Shown here: in pieces, positions 26,484-34,861 of the stretch
How the letters are laid out: the number at the start of each line of letters is the position of its first letter
How positions within the stretch are numbered: position 1 is the stretch's first letter
NCBI GenBank assembly: GCA_900315035.1
Contig: OMXO01000023.1
Span: 22,558 to 86,557, forward strand
Direction of reading: 5' to 3'
Source of the DNA: an uncultured Prevotella sp.
Lineage (GTDB): Bacteria; Bacteroidota; Bacteroidia; Bacteroidales; Bacteroidaceae
DNA: 64,000 nucleotides
The notes under the pieces: generated by a model
What the model saw: the letters and a program-made list of their open reading frames with translations, nothing else
The model's database searches: none
What the model was told of the DNA's origin: nothing
Position numbers and translations under genes: made by a program

Positions 26484-27530
26484 ATGAGAAGAATTGAAGT
26501 GTTAATTATCGGAGCCGGCCCTGCCGGCTCCGTGTGTGGAAGCCTGTTGATAAAGAATGGGGTAGAGTGTGCCATTGTCGATCACGCTACATTCCCTCGT
26601 GATAAAGTGTGTGGTGGTGGACTTACTGTAAAGGCTTGGCGCCTGCTCGATATGCTGTTGCCAGGTATTAAGTATGATTATCGTCCCATCTATCGCATGC
26701 GTTGCCAGTTTGAGAATGATCCTGTCTGCGAGTTCCGTTCTGAGTTCGAGATTCGCATGACACGTCGTGACGAGTTCGACAATACCCTGGTAGAGTACTA
26801 TAAGCAATTAGGGGGTGAACTTATCAAAGGCTCTTTTGCCCGTTTTGAGCAGGAGGCCGATGGTCGCATATTAGTTACCCTTAAGTCTGGCGAACAGTTC
26901 TCTTGTCGCTACCTGGTAGCCGCAGATGGTGCCAATAGCCTGATCCGTCGTCAGATGCATGGTGCACCAAAGTTGCATGCTCTTTTTCTCGAACAGTATA
27001 ACGAGGGTGAGACCGACGACGATGTATTCGTCCATTTCTCCAACAACTATAAGCCAGGTGTGTTCTATAAGTTTTCAAGTAAGGGACGTGATATGTATGG
27101 CTTTGCTTCTTTAGAGTCCAACGAGGATTTTCCCCGTCATGCAGAGACTTTCCATAAGACACTTTCCAAATTTGGTATTCCTTTAGGTCATACCCGTGGG
27201 GCATTTATTCCTCTGAATACTGTTAAGAGTACTGTCCCTAATGTTATCCTCATTGGTGATGCTGGAGGTTTTGCGAATAAACTGACGGGTGAGGGGCTTT
27301 ATGACGCTTTTAAGACTGCTGCCAATGCCCAGCGTGCTATTGTTGAAGGAAAGCCCTTCGAGGAGACTAATAGCGAAGAATTCACCAAGATGGAACATCA
27401 GGTTAATGTCTTCAAATTCTTCTTCAGCCCCTTTGGCTGGCGACTCATTCGCTTCTGCATGCGTTATCCTAAAGTTATTAAATGGCTTTTTGATGCAAAA
27501 ATGAAGCGCGAGACATTTAGGGTAAAATAG
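26484..27530 (+). CDS. Geranylgeranyl-reductase-family FAD oxidoreductase
   Basis: A 348-residue flavoprotein. The N-terminal VLIIGAGPAGSVCGSLLI is the FAD dinucleotide loop; FPRDKVCGGGLTVKAW is the conserved block of the geranylgeranyl reductase/FixC-like family; LIGDAGGFANKLTGEGLYDA is the second FAD motif. No transmembrane helix is evident apart from hydrophobic stretches near the C-terminus (FKFFFSPFGWRLIRF). The family reduces isoprenoid double bonds or oxidises related substrates; the target here is unknown. It starts 9 bases after mutB and ends at a terminator, so it is probably in the same transcript. Confidence 0.85.
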   Translation: MRRIEVLIIGAGPAGSVCGSLLIKNGVECAIVDHATFPRDKVCGGGLTVKAWRLLDMLLPGIKYDYRPIYRMRCQFENDPVCEFRSEFEIRMTRRDEFDNTLVEYYKQLGGELIKGSFARFEQEADGRILVTLKSGEQFSCRYLVAADGANSLIRRQMHGAPKLHALFLEQYNEGETDDDVFVHFSNNYKPGVFYKFSSKGRDMYGFASLESNEDFPRHAETFHKTLSKFGIPLGHTRGAFIPLNTVKSTVPNVILIGDAGGFANKLTGEGLYDAFKTAANAQRAIVEGKPFEETNSEEFTKMEHQVNVFKFFFSPFGWRLIRFCMRYPKVIKWLFDAKMKRETFRVK

Positions 27531-27551
27531 CATGAGTTTACTATAAAGAAT

Positions 27552-27584
27552 GAATCCCAGCCATCACGGCTGGGATTCTTGTTT
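27552..27584 (+). terminator. Terminator after the mutA/mutB/FAD unit
   Basis: Perfect 11-bp stem GAATCCCAGCC/GGCTGGGATTC with a 5-base loop, then TTGTTTTA. Confidence 0.88.
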
Positions 27585-27651
27585 TACCCTGTTTACTTTC
27601 TTTTTAACCTTTTTACTTAAATACCTTCTCTCAATTTAGTATTCTTAGTAT

Positions 27652-27897
27652 TTAGGATTGGAAGGAGTCACGCTCATCAGGCTTATAAGCCTTGTTGTCT
27701 TCCTTCATATATATCTGCAGGTCACTAAAATAACCCGTTTCTTGAATCTTCTTCAGATTGGCAGTTGCCTCTTCTTCTTTCAGATACTCCTTAGCAGTTG
27801 CCAAGTGATTGGTAAACTCAAGTTTCTTATTCTCAGTGTCGAGCACAGAGATCCATTCATCCTTCAGACGATCTCCGATTACGAATTTCTTACTCAT
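27652..27897 (-). CDS. Small hypothetical protein, 81 residues
   Basis: I do not recognise the family. The peptide is soluble and highly charged, starting MSKKFVIGDRLKDEWISVLD and ending with an acidic/serine tail. A helix around residues 30-55 contains AKEYLKEEEATANLKKIQE. No signal peptide, cysteine or membrane segment is present. It has its own -7 box (27936-27943, 38 bases upstream), which supports expression. The gene stands alone between two minus/plus terminators. Confidence 0.6.
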   Translation of the reverse strand: MSKKFVIGDRLKDEWISVLDTENKKLEFTNHLATAKEYLKEEEATANLKKIQETGYFSDLQIYMKEDNKAYKPDERDSFQS

Positions 27898-27935
27898 AGT
27901 TGTCTATCTTTTTAAAGTATGTTTATTCCTGTGTG

Positions 27936-27943
27936 CAAAGATA
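27936..27943 (-). promoter_or_regulatory. -7 promoter box for the 81-residue gene
   Basis: The minus strand reads TATCTTTG, 38 bases before the ATG at 27897. Confidence 0.55.
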
Positions 27944-28034
27944 CACACTTTTCTCTAACCTTGTACGTTTTTTCTTGCAAAATATTGTGAAAACGTTTGA
28001 GTTATAACAGATTTTAATGGTTAACGTACAAAGA

Positions 28035-28059
28035 AAGCAGGGTCTTTTGAACCCTGCTT
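28035..28059 (-). terminator. Terminator of pgk
   Basis: A 9-bp stem AAGCAGGGT/ACCCTGCTT with a 7-base loop. On the minus strand it is followed by TCTTTG, 63 bases past the pgk stop. Confidence 0.75.
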
Positions 28060-28121
28060 ACTTATAATGCTATTTGGTGAATGGTTAATTCACTTTCGAG
28101 AATAATAATATTCAATCTTGA

Positions 28122-29426
28122 TTATTCGCCTTTAATGGCTGCAACACCGGGGAGAACCTTACCCTCGATGGCTTCGAGCAGCGCGCCACCACCAGTAGAG
28201 ATGTAAGATACCTTGTCTGCCAAACCGAACTTGTTCACGCAAGCTACAGAGTCACCACCACCAATCAGTGAGAATGCCCCCTCTGCAGTAGCCTTTGCGA
28301 TAGCCTCGCCGATAGCACGTGAACCAGCAGTGAAGTCGTCGCATTCGAATACACCAGCAGGACCGTTCCACAGAATGGTCTTTGCACCAGCGATAGCTTT
28401 ACGGAAATCCTCCTGAGAAGCAGGACCGGCATCAACACCCTCGAAACCTGCAGGAACATTGTTGGCAGGGCAGGTGATAATCTCAGAACCAGGCTTTACG
28501 GTCATTGTATCGAAATCAAGACCGTTGGTTGCTGTGCAGTCGCTACCCAGAACCAACTCAACACCGTTCTTCTTAGCCAGTTCCTCAACACCGAGAGCTA
28601 CGTCCAGCTTGTCGAGCTCAACAATAGAGTTTCCAATCTCACCATTGTGAGCCTTGGCGAAGGTGTAGGTCATACCACCGCAGAGGATGAGCTTGTCAAC
28701 CTTACCGAGCAGGTTCTCAATGATACCAATCTTAGAAGAAACCTTAGAACCACCCATGATGGCAACGAAAGGACGCTTGATGTTAGAGAGAACGGCGTCA
28801 ACAGCCTGAACCTCTTTCTCCATCAGCAGACCGAGCATCTTGTTGTCAGCGTCGAAGTAGTCGTAACAGCAGTAGAAGCGTGCTTGCGGTGAGCTGTACC
28901 GAAGGCATCCATTACGTAGCAGTCAGCGTAAGAAGCAAGAGTCTTAGCAAACTCCTTCTGGCTGGCCTTCATAGCCTTCTTAGCCTCGTCGTATGCAGGA
29001 GGCTTTCATGGCCTTCTTGGCTTCGTCATAAGCGGGATCAGCCTTGTCGATGCCAACGGGTTTGCCTTCCTCCTCAGGATAGAAGCGGAGGTTTTCAAGC
29101 AGCAGAGCCTCACCCATCTTCAGAGCCTTGGCAGCATCCTGAGCCTTGGCGCAGTCGGGGGCAAAAGCAACGGGAACTCCAAGTGCCTTCTCAACAGCGG
29201 CACGAATCTGACCCAGTGATTTCTTCATGTCAACCTTACCTTTAGGCTTACCCATGTGCGACATGATGATGGTTGCACCACCGTCGGCCAGAATCTTCTT
29301 CAGAGTGGGCAGTGCACCGCGGATACGGGTGTCGTCAGTGATGTTTCCGTTCTCGTCTAGGGGTACGTTGAAGTCTACACGTACGATTGCCTTCTTACCG
29401 GCAAAGTTGAATTCGTTAATTGTCAT
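28122..29426 (-). pseudogene. pgk: phosphoglycerate kinase, broken by a tandem allelic duplication and a small deletion
   Basis: The N-terminal half (from ATG 29426: [31 protein letters not shown]) and the C-terminal half ([29 protein letters not shown]) are textbook PGK of glycolysis. At 28964-29033 the stretch encoding [11 protein letters not shown] occurs twice, 37 bases apart, in two versions that differ only at third codon positions; this shifts the frame to a stop. About 100 bases further on, at 28855-28870, roughly 4 bases are missing and the original frame returns. Removing the duplicate and restoring the gap would give one normal enzyme of about 420 residues. A central enzyme is unlikely to be lost, so an assembly joint of two strains is favoured. 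Confidence 0.92.
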
Positions 29427-29473
29427 AATTGTATTATTATTAATAATGTGAGAAATGTCTTTAAAAGCGATTG

Positions 29474-29481
29474 CAAAGTTA
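29474..29481 (-). promoter_or_regulatory. -7 promoter box for pgk
   Basis: The minus strand reads TAACTTTG, 47 bases before the pgk ATG at 29426. Confidence 0.6.
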
Positions 29482-29588
29482 CTGATTTTCATTGAACATT
29501 AAACATTGTACATTGAACATTTATATTTTTTTTGCGTAGATAGACAAATAATGTAAGGCGGAGTTGGCAAAAACTCAGCATTTATGTG

Positions 29589-29596
29589 TAACTTTG
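29589..29596 (+). promoter_or_regulatory. -7 promoter box for queC
   Basis: TAACTTTG, only 8 bases before the ATG at 29605. It lies inside the longer reading frame that opens at 29584, so that earlier ATG is not the start. Confidence 0.65.
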
Positions 29597-29604
29597 CAGC
29601 CGAC

Positions 29605-30261
29605 ATGAAGAAAGATACGGTTTTGATATTGAGTGGCGGACTGGATTCGGTGACGTTGCTCTATGACCAACAAGAGAGAATTGCGTTGGCCGTCACGTTT
29701 GATTATGGCAGTAACCATAATGCGAAGGAAATCCCTTTTGCCCGTCTTCACTGTGAACGGTTGGGTATCAGGCATATCGTCATTCCTTTGGAGTTTATGG
29801 CAAAGTATTTCAAGAGTTCATTGCTCGAAGGGGCAGAGGCCATTCCTGAGGGAAGCTATGCTGATGACAATATGAAATCGACTGTGGTGCCTTTCCGCAA
29901 TGGCATTATGCTCTCGATAGCGGTAGGTATAGCTGAAAGCAATGAATTGAAGTATGTGATGATGGCCAATCATGGAGGCGACCATACCATCTATCCTGAC
30001 TGCAGACCGCAGTTTGTTTCTGCATTCGATGAGGCTGCAAAGGCAGGGACTTATGTGAACGTTGGACTGTTGTCACCGTTTACAAACTGGACAAAGGCGG
30101 ATATTGCACGTCGAGGCAAGGAATTAGGCATCAACTATGCCGAAACATGGTCGTGCTATAAGGGTGGAGAAAAGCATTGCGGCAAGTGCGGTACCTGCGT
30201 GGAGCGCAAGGAGGCATTGACTGAGGCAGGGATTGAGGATCCTACGGTTTACGAGGAATGA
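29605..30261 (+). CDS. queC: 7-cyano-7-deazaguanine synthase
   Basis: A 218-residue PP-loop ATPase. ILSGGLDSVTLLYD is the ATP loop at the N-terminus. The C-terminal CYKGGEKHCGKCGTCVERKEA holds the zinc cysteines. It converts 7-carboxy-7-deazaguanine to preQ0 for queuosine. The start at 29605 is set by the promoter box, which would give a message with a leader of only a few bases. No other queuosine gene is adjacent; radA follows convergently after 24 bases. Confidence 0.95.
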   Translation: MKKDTVLILSGGLDSVTLLYDQQERIALAVTFDYGSNHNAKEIPFARLHCERLGIRHIVIPLEFMAKYFKSSLLEGAEAIPEGSYADDNMKSTVVPFRNGIMLSIAVGIAESNELKYVMMANHGGDHTIYPDCRPQFVSAFDEAAKAGTYVNVGLLSPFTNWTKADIARRGKELGINYAETWSCYKGGEKHCGKCGTCVERKEALTEAGIEDPTVYEE

Positions 30262-30285
30262 TTTCATGCCTGGGCTCAGTGAATG

Positions 30286-31671
30286 CTATCCAAACAATGC
30301 GCGGAGTGCTTCTTCGACCTTGCGCACAGGATGAAGCGTGATGTGGTACTTTTCCGCATCGAAGCCCTGAAGATTATATTTCGGAATAATCATATCGCTG
30401 AAGCCTAACTTCTCGGCTTCGGCGATTCTTTGTTCTATACGATTTACTGGTCGGACTTCGCCTGACAGACCTACCTCACCACACATGCACCAGCCCGATT
30501 CAATAGGGGTATCGACATTCGACGAGAGAACGGCAGCAATAATAGAGAGATCCATGGCCAGATCGGTAACGCGCAACCCACCGGCAATATTGATAAAGAC
30601 GTCTTTTTGCATGAGCTTGAAACCGACACGTTTCTCTAGTACAGCGAGCAACATATTGAGTCGTCGCTGGTCAAATCCTGTAGCAGAGCGTTGTGGCGTA
30701 CCATAGGCAGCTGTTGATACGAGGGCCTGTGTCTCAACGAGGAAGGGGCGCACTCCCTCGATAGCAGAAGAGATGGCGATGCCAGAAAGTCCATCATGAT
30801 CTTGTGAAAGCAACAATTCTGACGGATTGGATACCTGTCTCAGACCGTTCTGTTGCATCTCGTAGATGCCTAACTCGGCAGTCGATCCGAAACGGTTTTT
30901 CATCGAACGAAGAATGCGATACATATAGTGCTGGTCGCCTTCGAATTGAATGACGGTGTCAACAATATGTTCTAAGATTTTCGGACCAGCAAGCGTCCCC
31001 TCTTTTGTGATATGGCCGATGAGGATGACAGGTACACCACTGGTCTTGGCGAATCGGAGTAGGGATGAGGCACATTCGCGCACTTGGGCTATAGAGCCTG
31101 CCGACGACTCTACGTCTTCGGTCATGATGGTTTGGATTGAGTCGATAATGACCAGTTCGGGCGCCTCATCTTTAATATGGTCGAAGATGTTCTCTAAGGA
31201 ATTTTCGCAGAGGATGAGAAATTTGTCGTTCTCCTCATGAGAGATACGGTTTGCTCTCATCTTTAGCTGATGGGCACTTTCCTCACCGCTGACGTAAAGA
31301 ATCTTCTTCTCGGGCATTCGGAGCATCGTCTGCAAGGAAAGTGTGGATTTGCCGATACCTGGCTCTCCACCAAGTAGTACGATACTGCCAGGGACAAGAC
31401 CGCCGCCAAGGACGCGGTTCAGTTCTTCGTCGTGCATGTCAATGCGCGGATCGTCGTGGTTGGAAATGTCGCGCAGTTTCAGCACTTTATTCTTCCTCAG
31501 AGCATGTCCGGCTGAGGCTGCAGAAGTTGTAGCGGCTTGTTGCTTGGTGTCGGCTGCTACACGGATTTCCTTAAACGTGTTCCATTGCCCACAACTGGGG
31601 CATTTCCCTATCCACTTCGGCGATTCCTGGCCGCAGTTGGAGCATACATAAGCGATTTTGTCTTTTGCCAT
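30286..31671 (-). CDS. radA: DNA repair protein RadA
   Basis: A 461-residue protein with the RadA/Sms layout. An N-terminal zinc ribbon (CSNCGQESPKWIGKCPSCGQ) is followed by a RecA-like ATPase (LLGGEPGIGKSTLSLQ Walker A; LVIIDSIQTI Walker B), the RadA KNRFG motif (SMKNRFGSTAELGIYEM) and a C-terminal Lon-like domain. It promotes branch migration in recombination. The longest frame starts 27 codons earlier but would cover the -7 box at 31681-31688, so ATG 31671 is chosen. The gap from box to ATG is 9 bases. Confidence 0.95.
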   Translation of the reverse strand: MAKDKIAYVCSNCGQESPKWIGKCPSCGQWNTFKEIRVAADTKQQAATTSAASAGHALRKNKVLKLRDISNHDDPRIDMHDEELNRVLGGGLVPGSIVLLGGEPGIGKSTLSLQTMLRMPEKKILYVSGEESAHQLKMRANRISHEENDKFLILCENSLENIFDHIKDEAPELVIIDSIQTIMTEDVESSAGSIAQVRECASSLLRFAKTSGVPVILIGHITKEGTLAGPKILEHIVDTVIQFEGDQHYMYRILRSMKNRFGSTAELGIYEMQQNGLRQVSNPSELLLSQDHDGLSGIAISSAIEGVRPFLVETQALVSTAAYGTPQRSATGFDQRRLNMLLAVLEKRVGFKLMQKDVFINIAGGLRVTDLAMDLSIIAAVLSSNVDTPIESGWCMCGEVGLSGEVRPVNRIEQRIAEAEKLGFSDMIIPKYNLQGFDAEKYHITLHPVRKVEEALRALFG

Positions 31672-31680
31672 AATTGAATA

Positions 31681-31688
31681 CAAAGGTA
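31681..31688 (-). promoter_or_regulatory. -7 promoter box for radA
   Basis: The minus strand reads TACCTTTG, 9 bases before the radA ATG at 31671. Confidence 0.6.
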
Positions 31689-31741
31689 CGAATAAAAATT
31701 GAAAAATGGTAATTGAAAATTGATAATTTAAAAAAAAGTTG

Positions 31742-31749
31742 TATCTTTG
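31742..31749 (+). promoter_or_regulatory. -7 promoter box for the lipoprotein/TPR pair
   Basis: TATCTTTG, 8 bases before the ATG at 31758. It excludes an in-frame start at 31713. Confidence 0.65.
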
Positions 31750-31757
31750 CACGCGTT

Positions 31758-32675
31758 ATGAAGAGATTCTTTCTGTTTTTATCAATAATATCATTGATTG
31801 TCGCTTGTGGACAGTCGTATGAGGAGACGAAACGCCTCTCTCGTGCCCAACGCATGAAAATGGCTAAGGAGGATTCTGCTGCTCTCAAGATTGCGGTGAT
31901 GCCGACACTCGATTGTCTGCCCCTGTTCATCGCAAAGGATCACCACCTCTTCGACACGGTAGCTGATATCCGTCTGAAATATTATACTGCACAAATGGAT
32001 TGCGATACGGCTATTATGAACGGTAGGGTTGAAGGCAGCATCTCGGATTTGGTAAGGGCTGAGCGGATGATGCAGCAAGGTGCGTCTCTGAGGTATTTTG
32101 CGGCAACCAATGCTTACTGGTTATTAATAGCGAACCGTCATCAACGCATTAAGCAGTTGAAACACCTTGACGATAAAATGCTGGCTATGACGCGTTATTC
32201 TGTGACGGATCTGCTGGGCGATTTGGCTGTGGACAGTGCTAAACTGAAGACAGAACGTGTTTTCCGTATTCAGGTAAACGATGTGAATATCCGTCTGAAA
32301 ATGTTGGAGAATAATGAGATGGATGCACTGCTGTTTACTGAACCCCAAGCAACCCAAGCCTTGCTGCAGAAGCATCAGGTGCTCTTGGATACACGCAAGG
32401 AAGACTTGCAGATGGGGGTCATTGTGCTAAATAAGAAAACGACGGCCGGTAGGAAGCGTCAGGAGCAGATCAAAGTACTGCTGAAGGGCTACAACGATGC
32501 CTGCGACTCACTGAACAAGTACGGGGTGCGTCAGTATAAAGATGTTATCCGTAAGCGTTATAAAATATCAGAGCAGGCCTTGAATGCATTGCCCGATTCA
32601 TTGAAGTTCCCACATGCTATAGGTCCCCGTCAGAAGGATATCGAAAGGGCTCAGGCATGGTTGAAGAAGAAATAA
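31758..32675 (+). CDS. Solute-binding-protein-like lipoprotein
   Basis: A 305-residue protein with a lipoprotein signal (MKRFFLFLSIISLIVACGQ; lipid on Cys17). The mature part looks like an NMT1/SsuA-type periplasmic binding fold: LKIAVMPTLDCLPLFIAKDH, then NGRVEGSISDLVRA and ENNEMDALLFTEPQATQALL. Such proteins bind small molecules, for example thiamine precursors or sulfonates, for ABC importers. No ABC permease or ATPase is adjacent, so transport is unproven and a sensing role is possible. A TPR protein follows immediately (2 bases after the stop, or overlapping if its earlier ATG is used). Confidence 0.75.
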   Translation: MKRFFLFLSIISLIVACGQSYEETKRLSRAQRMKMAKEDSAALKIAVMPTLDCLPLFIAKDHHLFDTVADIRLKYYTAQMDCDTAIMNGRVEGSISDLVRAERMMQQGASLRYFAATNAYWLLIANRHQRIKQLKHLDDKMLAMTRYSVTDLLGDLAVDSAKLKTERVFRIQVNDVNIRLKMLENNEMDALLFTEPQATQALLQKHQVLLDTRKEDLQMGVIVLNKKTTAGRKRQEQIKVLLKGYNDACDSLNKYGVRQYKDVIRKRYKISEQALNALPDSLKFPHAIGPRQKDIERAQAWLKKK

Positions 32676-32677
32676 CT

Positions 32678-34861
32678 ATGGATACACATCAAAGCTTGAA
32701 GAATGTATTCTCGCATTTGGATAATAGAAATCTTAGTGCTGCTATAGTGGAACTGGAGAACTATCTCTCGGTCCATCCTCATCAGGTTAACTCCGACAGA
32801 CTGCATGCCCTTAAAACGGATTATCAGTTGATGGCTGATTATTGGAAACGTGGATTCAAAGACCCGCAATTGCCAGCACTCTACCAGTCGTTGTTGCAGC
32901 GCATGTATGTGCTCTGTGCCAATATCAGTAAGCATTATGGGTTAGGCCATTCGGCATTTATGTCCTCGGTATATATGCGTCTGAGGATGACTGCCCGCGA
33001 CTGGTCGCCACAGAATATCCGCGAGGAACTGGAGGCTTTTGTCTCTGAGACGGCTCTTTTGGAACTGGAGCCAGAACATCTGCGTAAGCCTAAAATGCAG
33101 GAGCTTTATCGGCAGCATCAGCATCAGATGAACGTATTGTTCGATTATGTCTATACTTCCGATATCTGGAGTGACGGCAAAGCAACAGCGATGGAAGAAC
33201 TATTATTGTCGCCGACGGTAGATAGCAACGACCAACAACTGATAGTAAGTGCAGTCATGCTTTCGCTATTGGAGCATTTTGATATTTCAAAGTTCCGTAC
33301 TCTGGTGCATGTATATCAGCAGGCTACAGACGAAAGGGTGCGACAAAGGGCACTTGTTGGATGGGTACTATCGCTTGACAGCCGTTTGGCCGTATCTGTC
33401 TATCCGGAACAGAAAGCCCTGGTTGACAAGCTTTTGGAGGATGAGAATTGCTGCAAGGAACTGGTGGAACTGCAGAAACAGTTTATCTTTTGTATTAATG
33501 CAGAGCAAGATACTCAGACCATTCAGCGGGAGATTATGCCCGACTTGATCAAGAACCAGAATATCCGTTTGACCCGAAACGGTATTGAAGAACAGGAGGA
33601 TAATCCAATGGAGGATATCCTTAACCCAGAAGCCCAAGAGAAGAAATTGGAGCAGCTAGAGGAGAGTTTCCAGCGGATGATGAACATGCAGAAGCAGGGA
33701 TCTGACATCTATTTCGGGGGATTCTCGCAAATGAAGCGTTTCCCTTTCTTCAACGAGCTGAGTAGCTGGTTCACACCTTTCTATATGAATCATCCGTCGG
33801 TAACCGATGCCATCGGTAGGCTGGAATCTGATAAGTTCGTGAACTCGATGGTTGAGAAAAGCCCGTTCTGTAATAGCGATAAGTATTCTTTTGTACTGGC
33901 TTTCAAAGAGGTCGCACAACATATTCCCAAGAATATGCTCGAGATGTTTAACAGGGGTGAGATTACCGTCAATGAGATTTCCCAGGAGGAGCAGGAGAGC
34001 ACGCTTTATATCCGCCGGATTTACTTGCAGGATCTCTATCGGTTCTTCAGGCTCTTCCCCCAACGGGCAGAGTTCGTGAATCCTTTCGATCGTGAAGAGT
34101 TACGTTATCTGTTCTGTGCCGATCCTATTTTCTCGAAGACCCATTTGGAAGCATCTTTTAATGAGATTGCTGCATTCCTGCTGAAACAGAAGCGTACAGC
34201 AGAGACTGCCAAGGTGTTGGCCAATTATGGGGAGGCCAGACGTGACTTCCAGTTCTGGATGATGGCTGGCTATCTCATCCAGCATCAGAAGGCAAATGCA
34301 TCATCCATGAATGTCGGTGATGATTTGTGCTGTTACGGCGAGGCGCTAAAACTGCAGCCTGAGAATGAGCGGGCTCTTGCTGGTTATGCCAGGGCTCTTT
34401 TTGCAAGAAGCCGTTATCAGGAGGCATTGAAAACCTATAATCTGTTGTTGACGATTAATCCCGATAAGAAGAGTTATCGACTGAATCGTGCAGTCAGCAT
34501 GACAAACCTTGGACAATATGCAGGAGCGCTGAAGGATTTGTACAGACTCGACTACGAGTCGCCCGACGATAAGAACGTGAGCCGAGTGCTTGCCTGGACG
34601 CTTGTCTGCGAGGGAAAGTATGAAGCGGCAGAGAAGATTTATAGTGAGTTGCTGAAAGGTGATACACAGTCCGACGACTTGCTGAACTATGGCTATTGTC
34701 TTTGGTTTAGCGGACATATTGATGATGCGGCCGACTGCTTCCATCGTTTCCTGAAAGAGACTGGTTGCCAGCCGCAGTATATTCTTGAAAACGAAGCCGA
34801 ACTGTTAAGAGAGAAAGGTATTACTGAGCCTGAGCAGCAACTGATGCTTTATATCCTCTGA
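32678..34861 (+). CDS. Large TPR-containing protein
   Basis: A 727-residue soluble helical protein. The C-terminal third holds tetratricopeptide-like repeats (YGEALKLQPENERALAGYAR, then LFARSRYQEALKTYNLLLTI, YEAAEKIYSELLKGD). The N-terminal 450 residues have no motif I can name and no signal peptide. TPR proteins scaffold complexes; the partner is unknown. An ATG at 32657 inside the previous gene is in frame and adds seven residues. The 3' end overlaps the convergent acyltransferase gene by 41 bases. Coupling to the lipoprotein gene suggests related roles (inference). Confidence 0.75.
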   Translation: MDTHQSLKNVFSHLDNRNLSAAIVELENYLSVHPHQVNSDRLHALKTDYQLMADYWKRGFKDPQLPALYQSLLQRMYVLCANISKHYGLGHSAFMSSVYMRLRMTARDWSPQNIREELEAFVSETALLELEPEHLRKPKMQELYRQHQHQMNVLFDYVYTSDIWSDGKATAMEELLLSPTVDSNDQQLIVSAVMLSLLEHFDISKFRTLVHVYQQATDERVRQRALVGWVLSLDSRLAVSVYPEQKALVDKLLEDENCCKELVELQKQFIFCINAEQDTQTIQREIMPDLIKNQNIRLTRNGIEEQEDNPMEDILNPEAQEKKLEQLEESFQRMMNMQKQGSDIYFGGFSQMKRFPFFNELSSWFTPFYMNHPSVTDAIGRLESDKFVNSMVEKSPFCNSDKYSFVLAFKEVAQHIPKNMLEMFNRGEITVNEISQEEQESTLYIRRIYLQDLYRFFRLFPQRAEFVNPFDREELRYLFCADPIFSKTHLEASFNEIAAFLLKQKRTAETAKVLANYGEARRDFQFWMMAGYLIQHQKANASSMNVGDDLCCYGEALKLQPENERALAGYARALFARSRYQEALKTYNLLLTINPDKKSYRLNRAVSMTNLGQYAGALKDLYRLDYESPDDKNVSRVLAWTLVCEGKYEAAEKIYSELLKGDTQSDDLLNYGYCLWFSGHIDDAADCFHRFLKETGCQPQYILENEAELLREKGITEPEQQLMLYIL

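Noticed and set aside
26512-26532. GC-rich palindrome at the start of the FAD oxidoreductase gene
   Set aside because: It encodes the GAGPAGS dinucleotide loop; the symmetry follows from the codons and there is no T-run.
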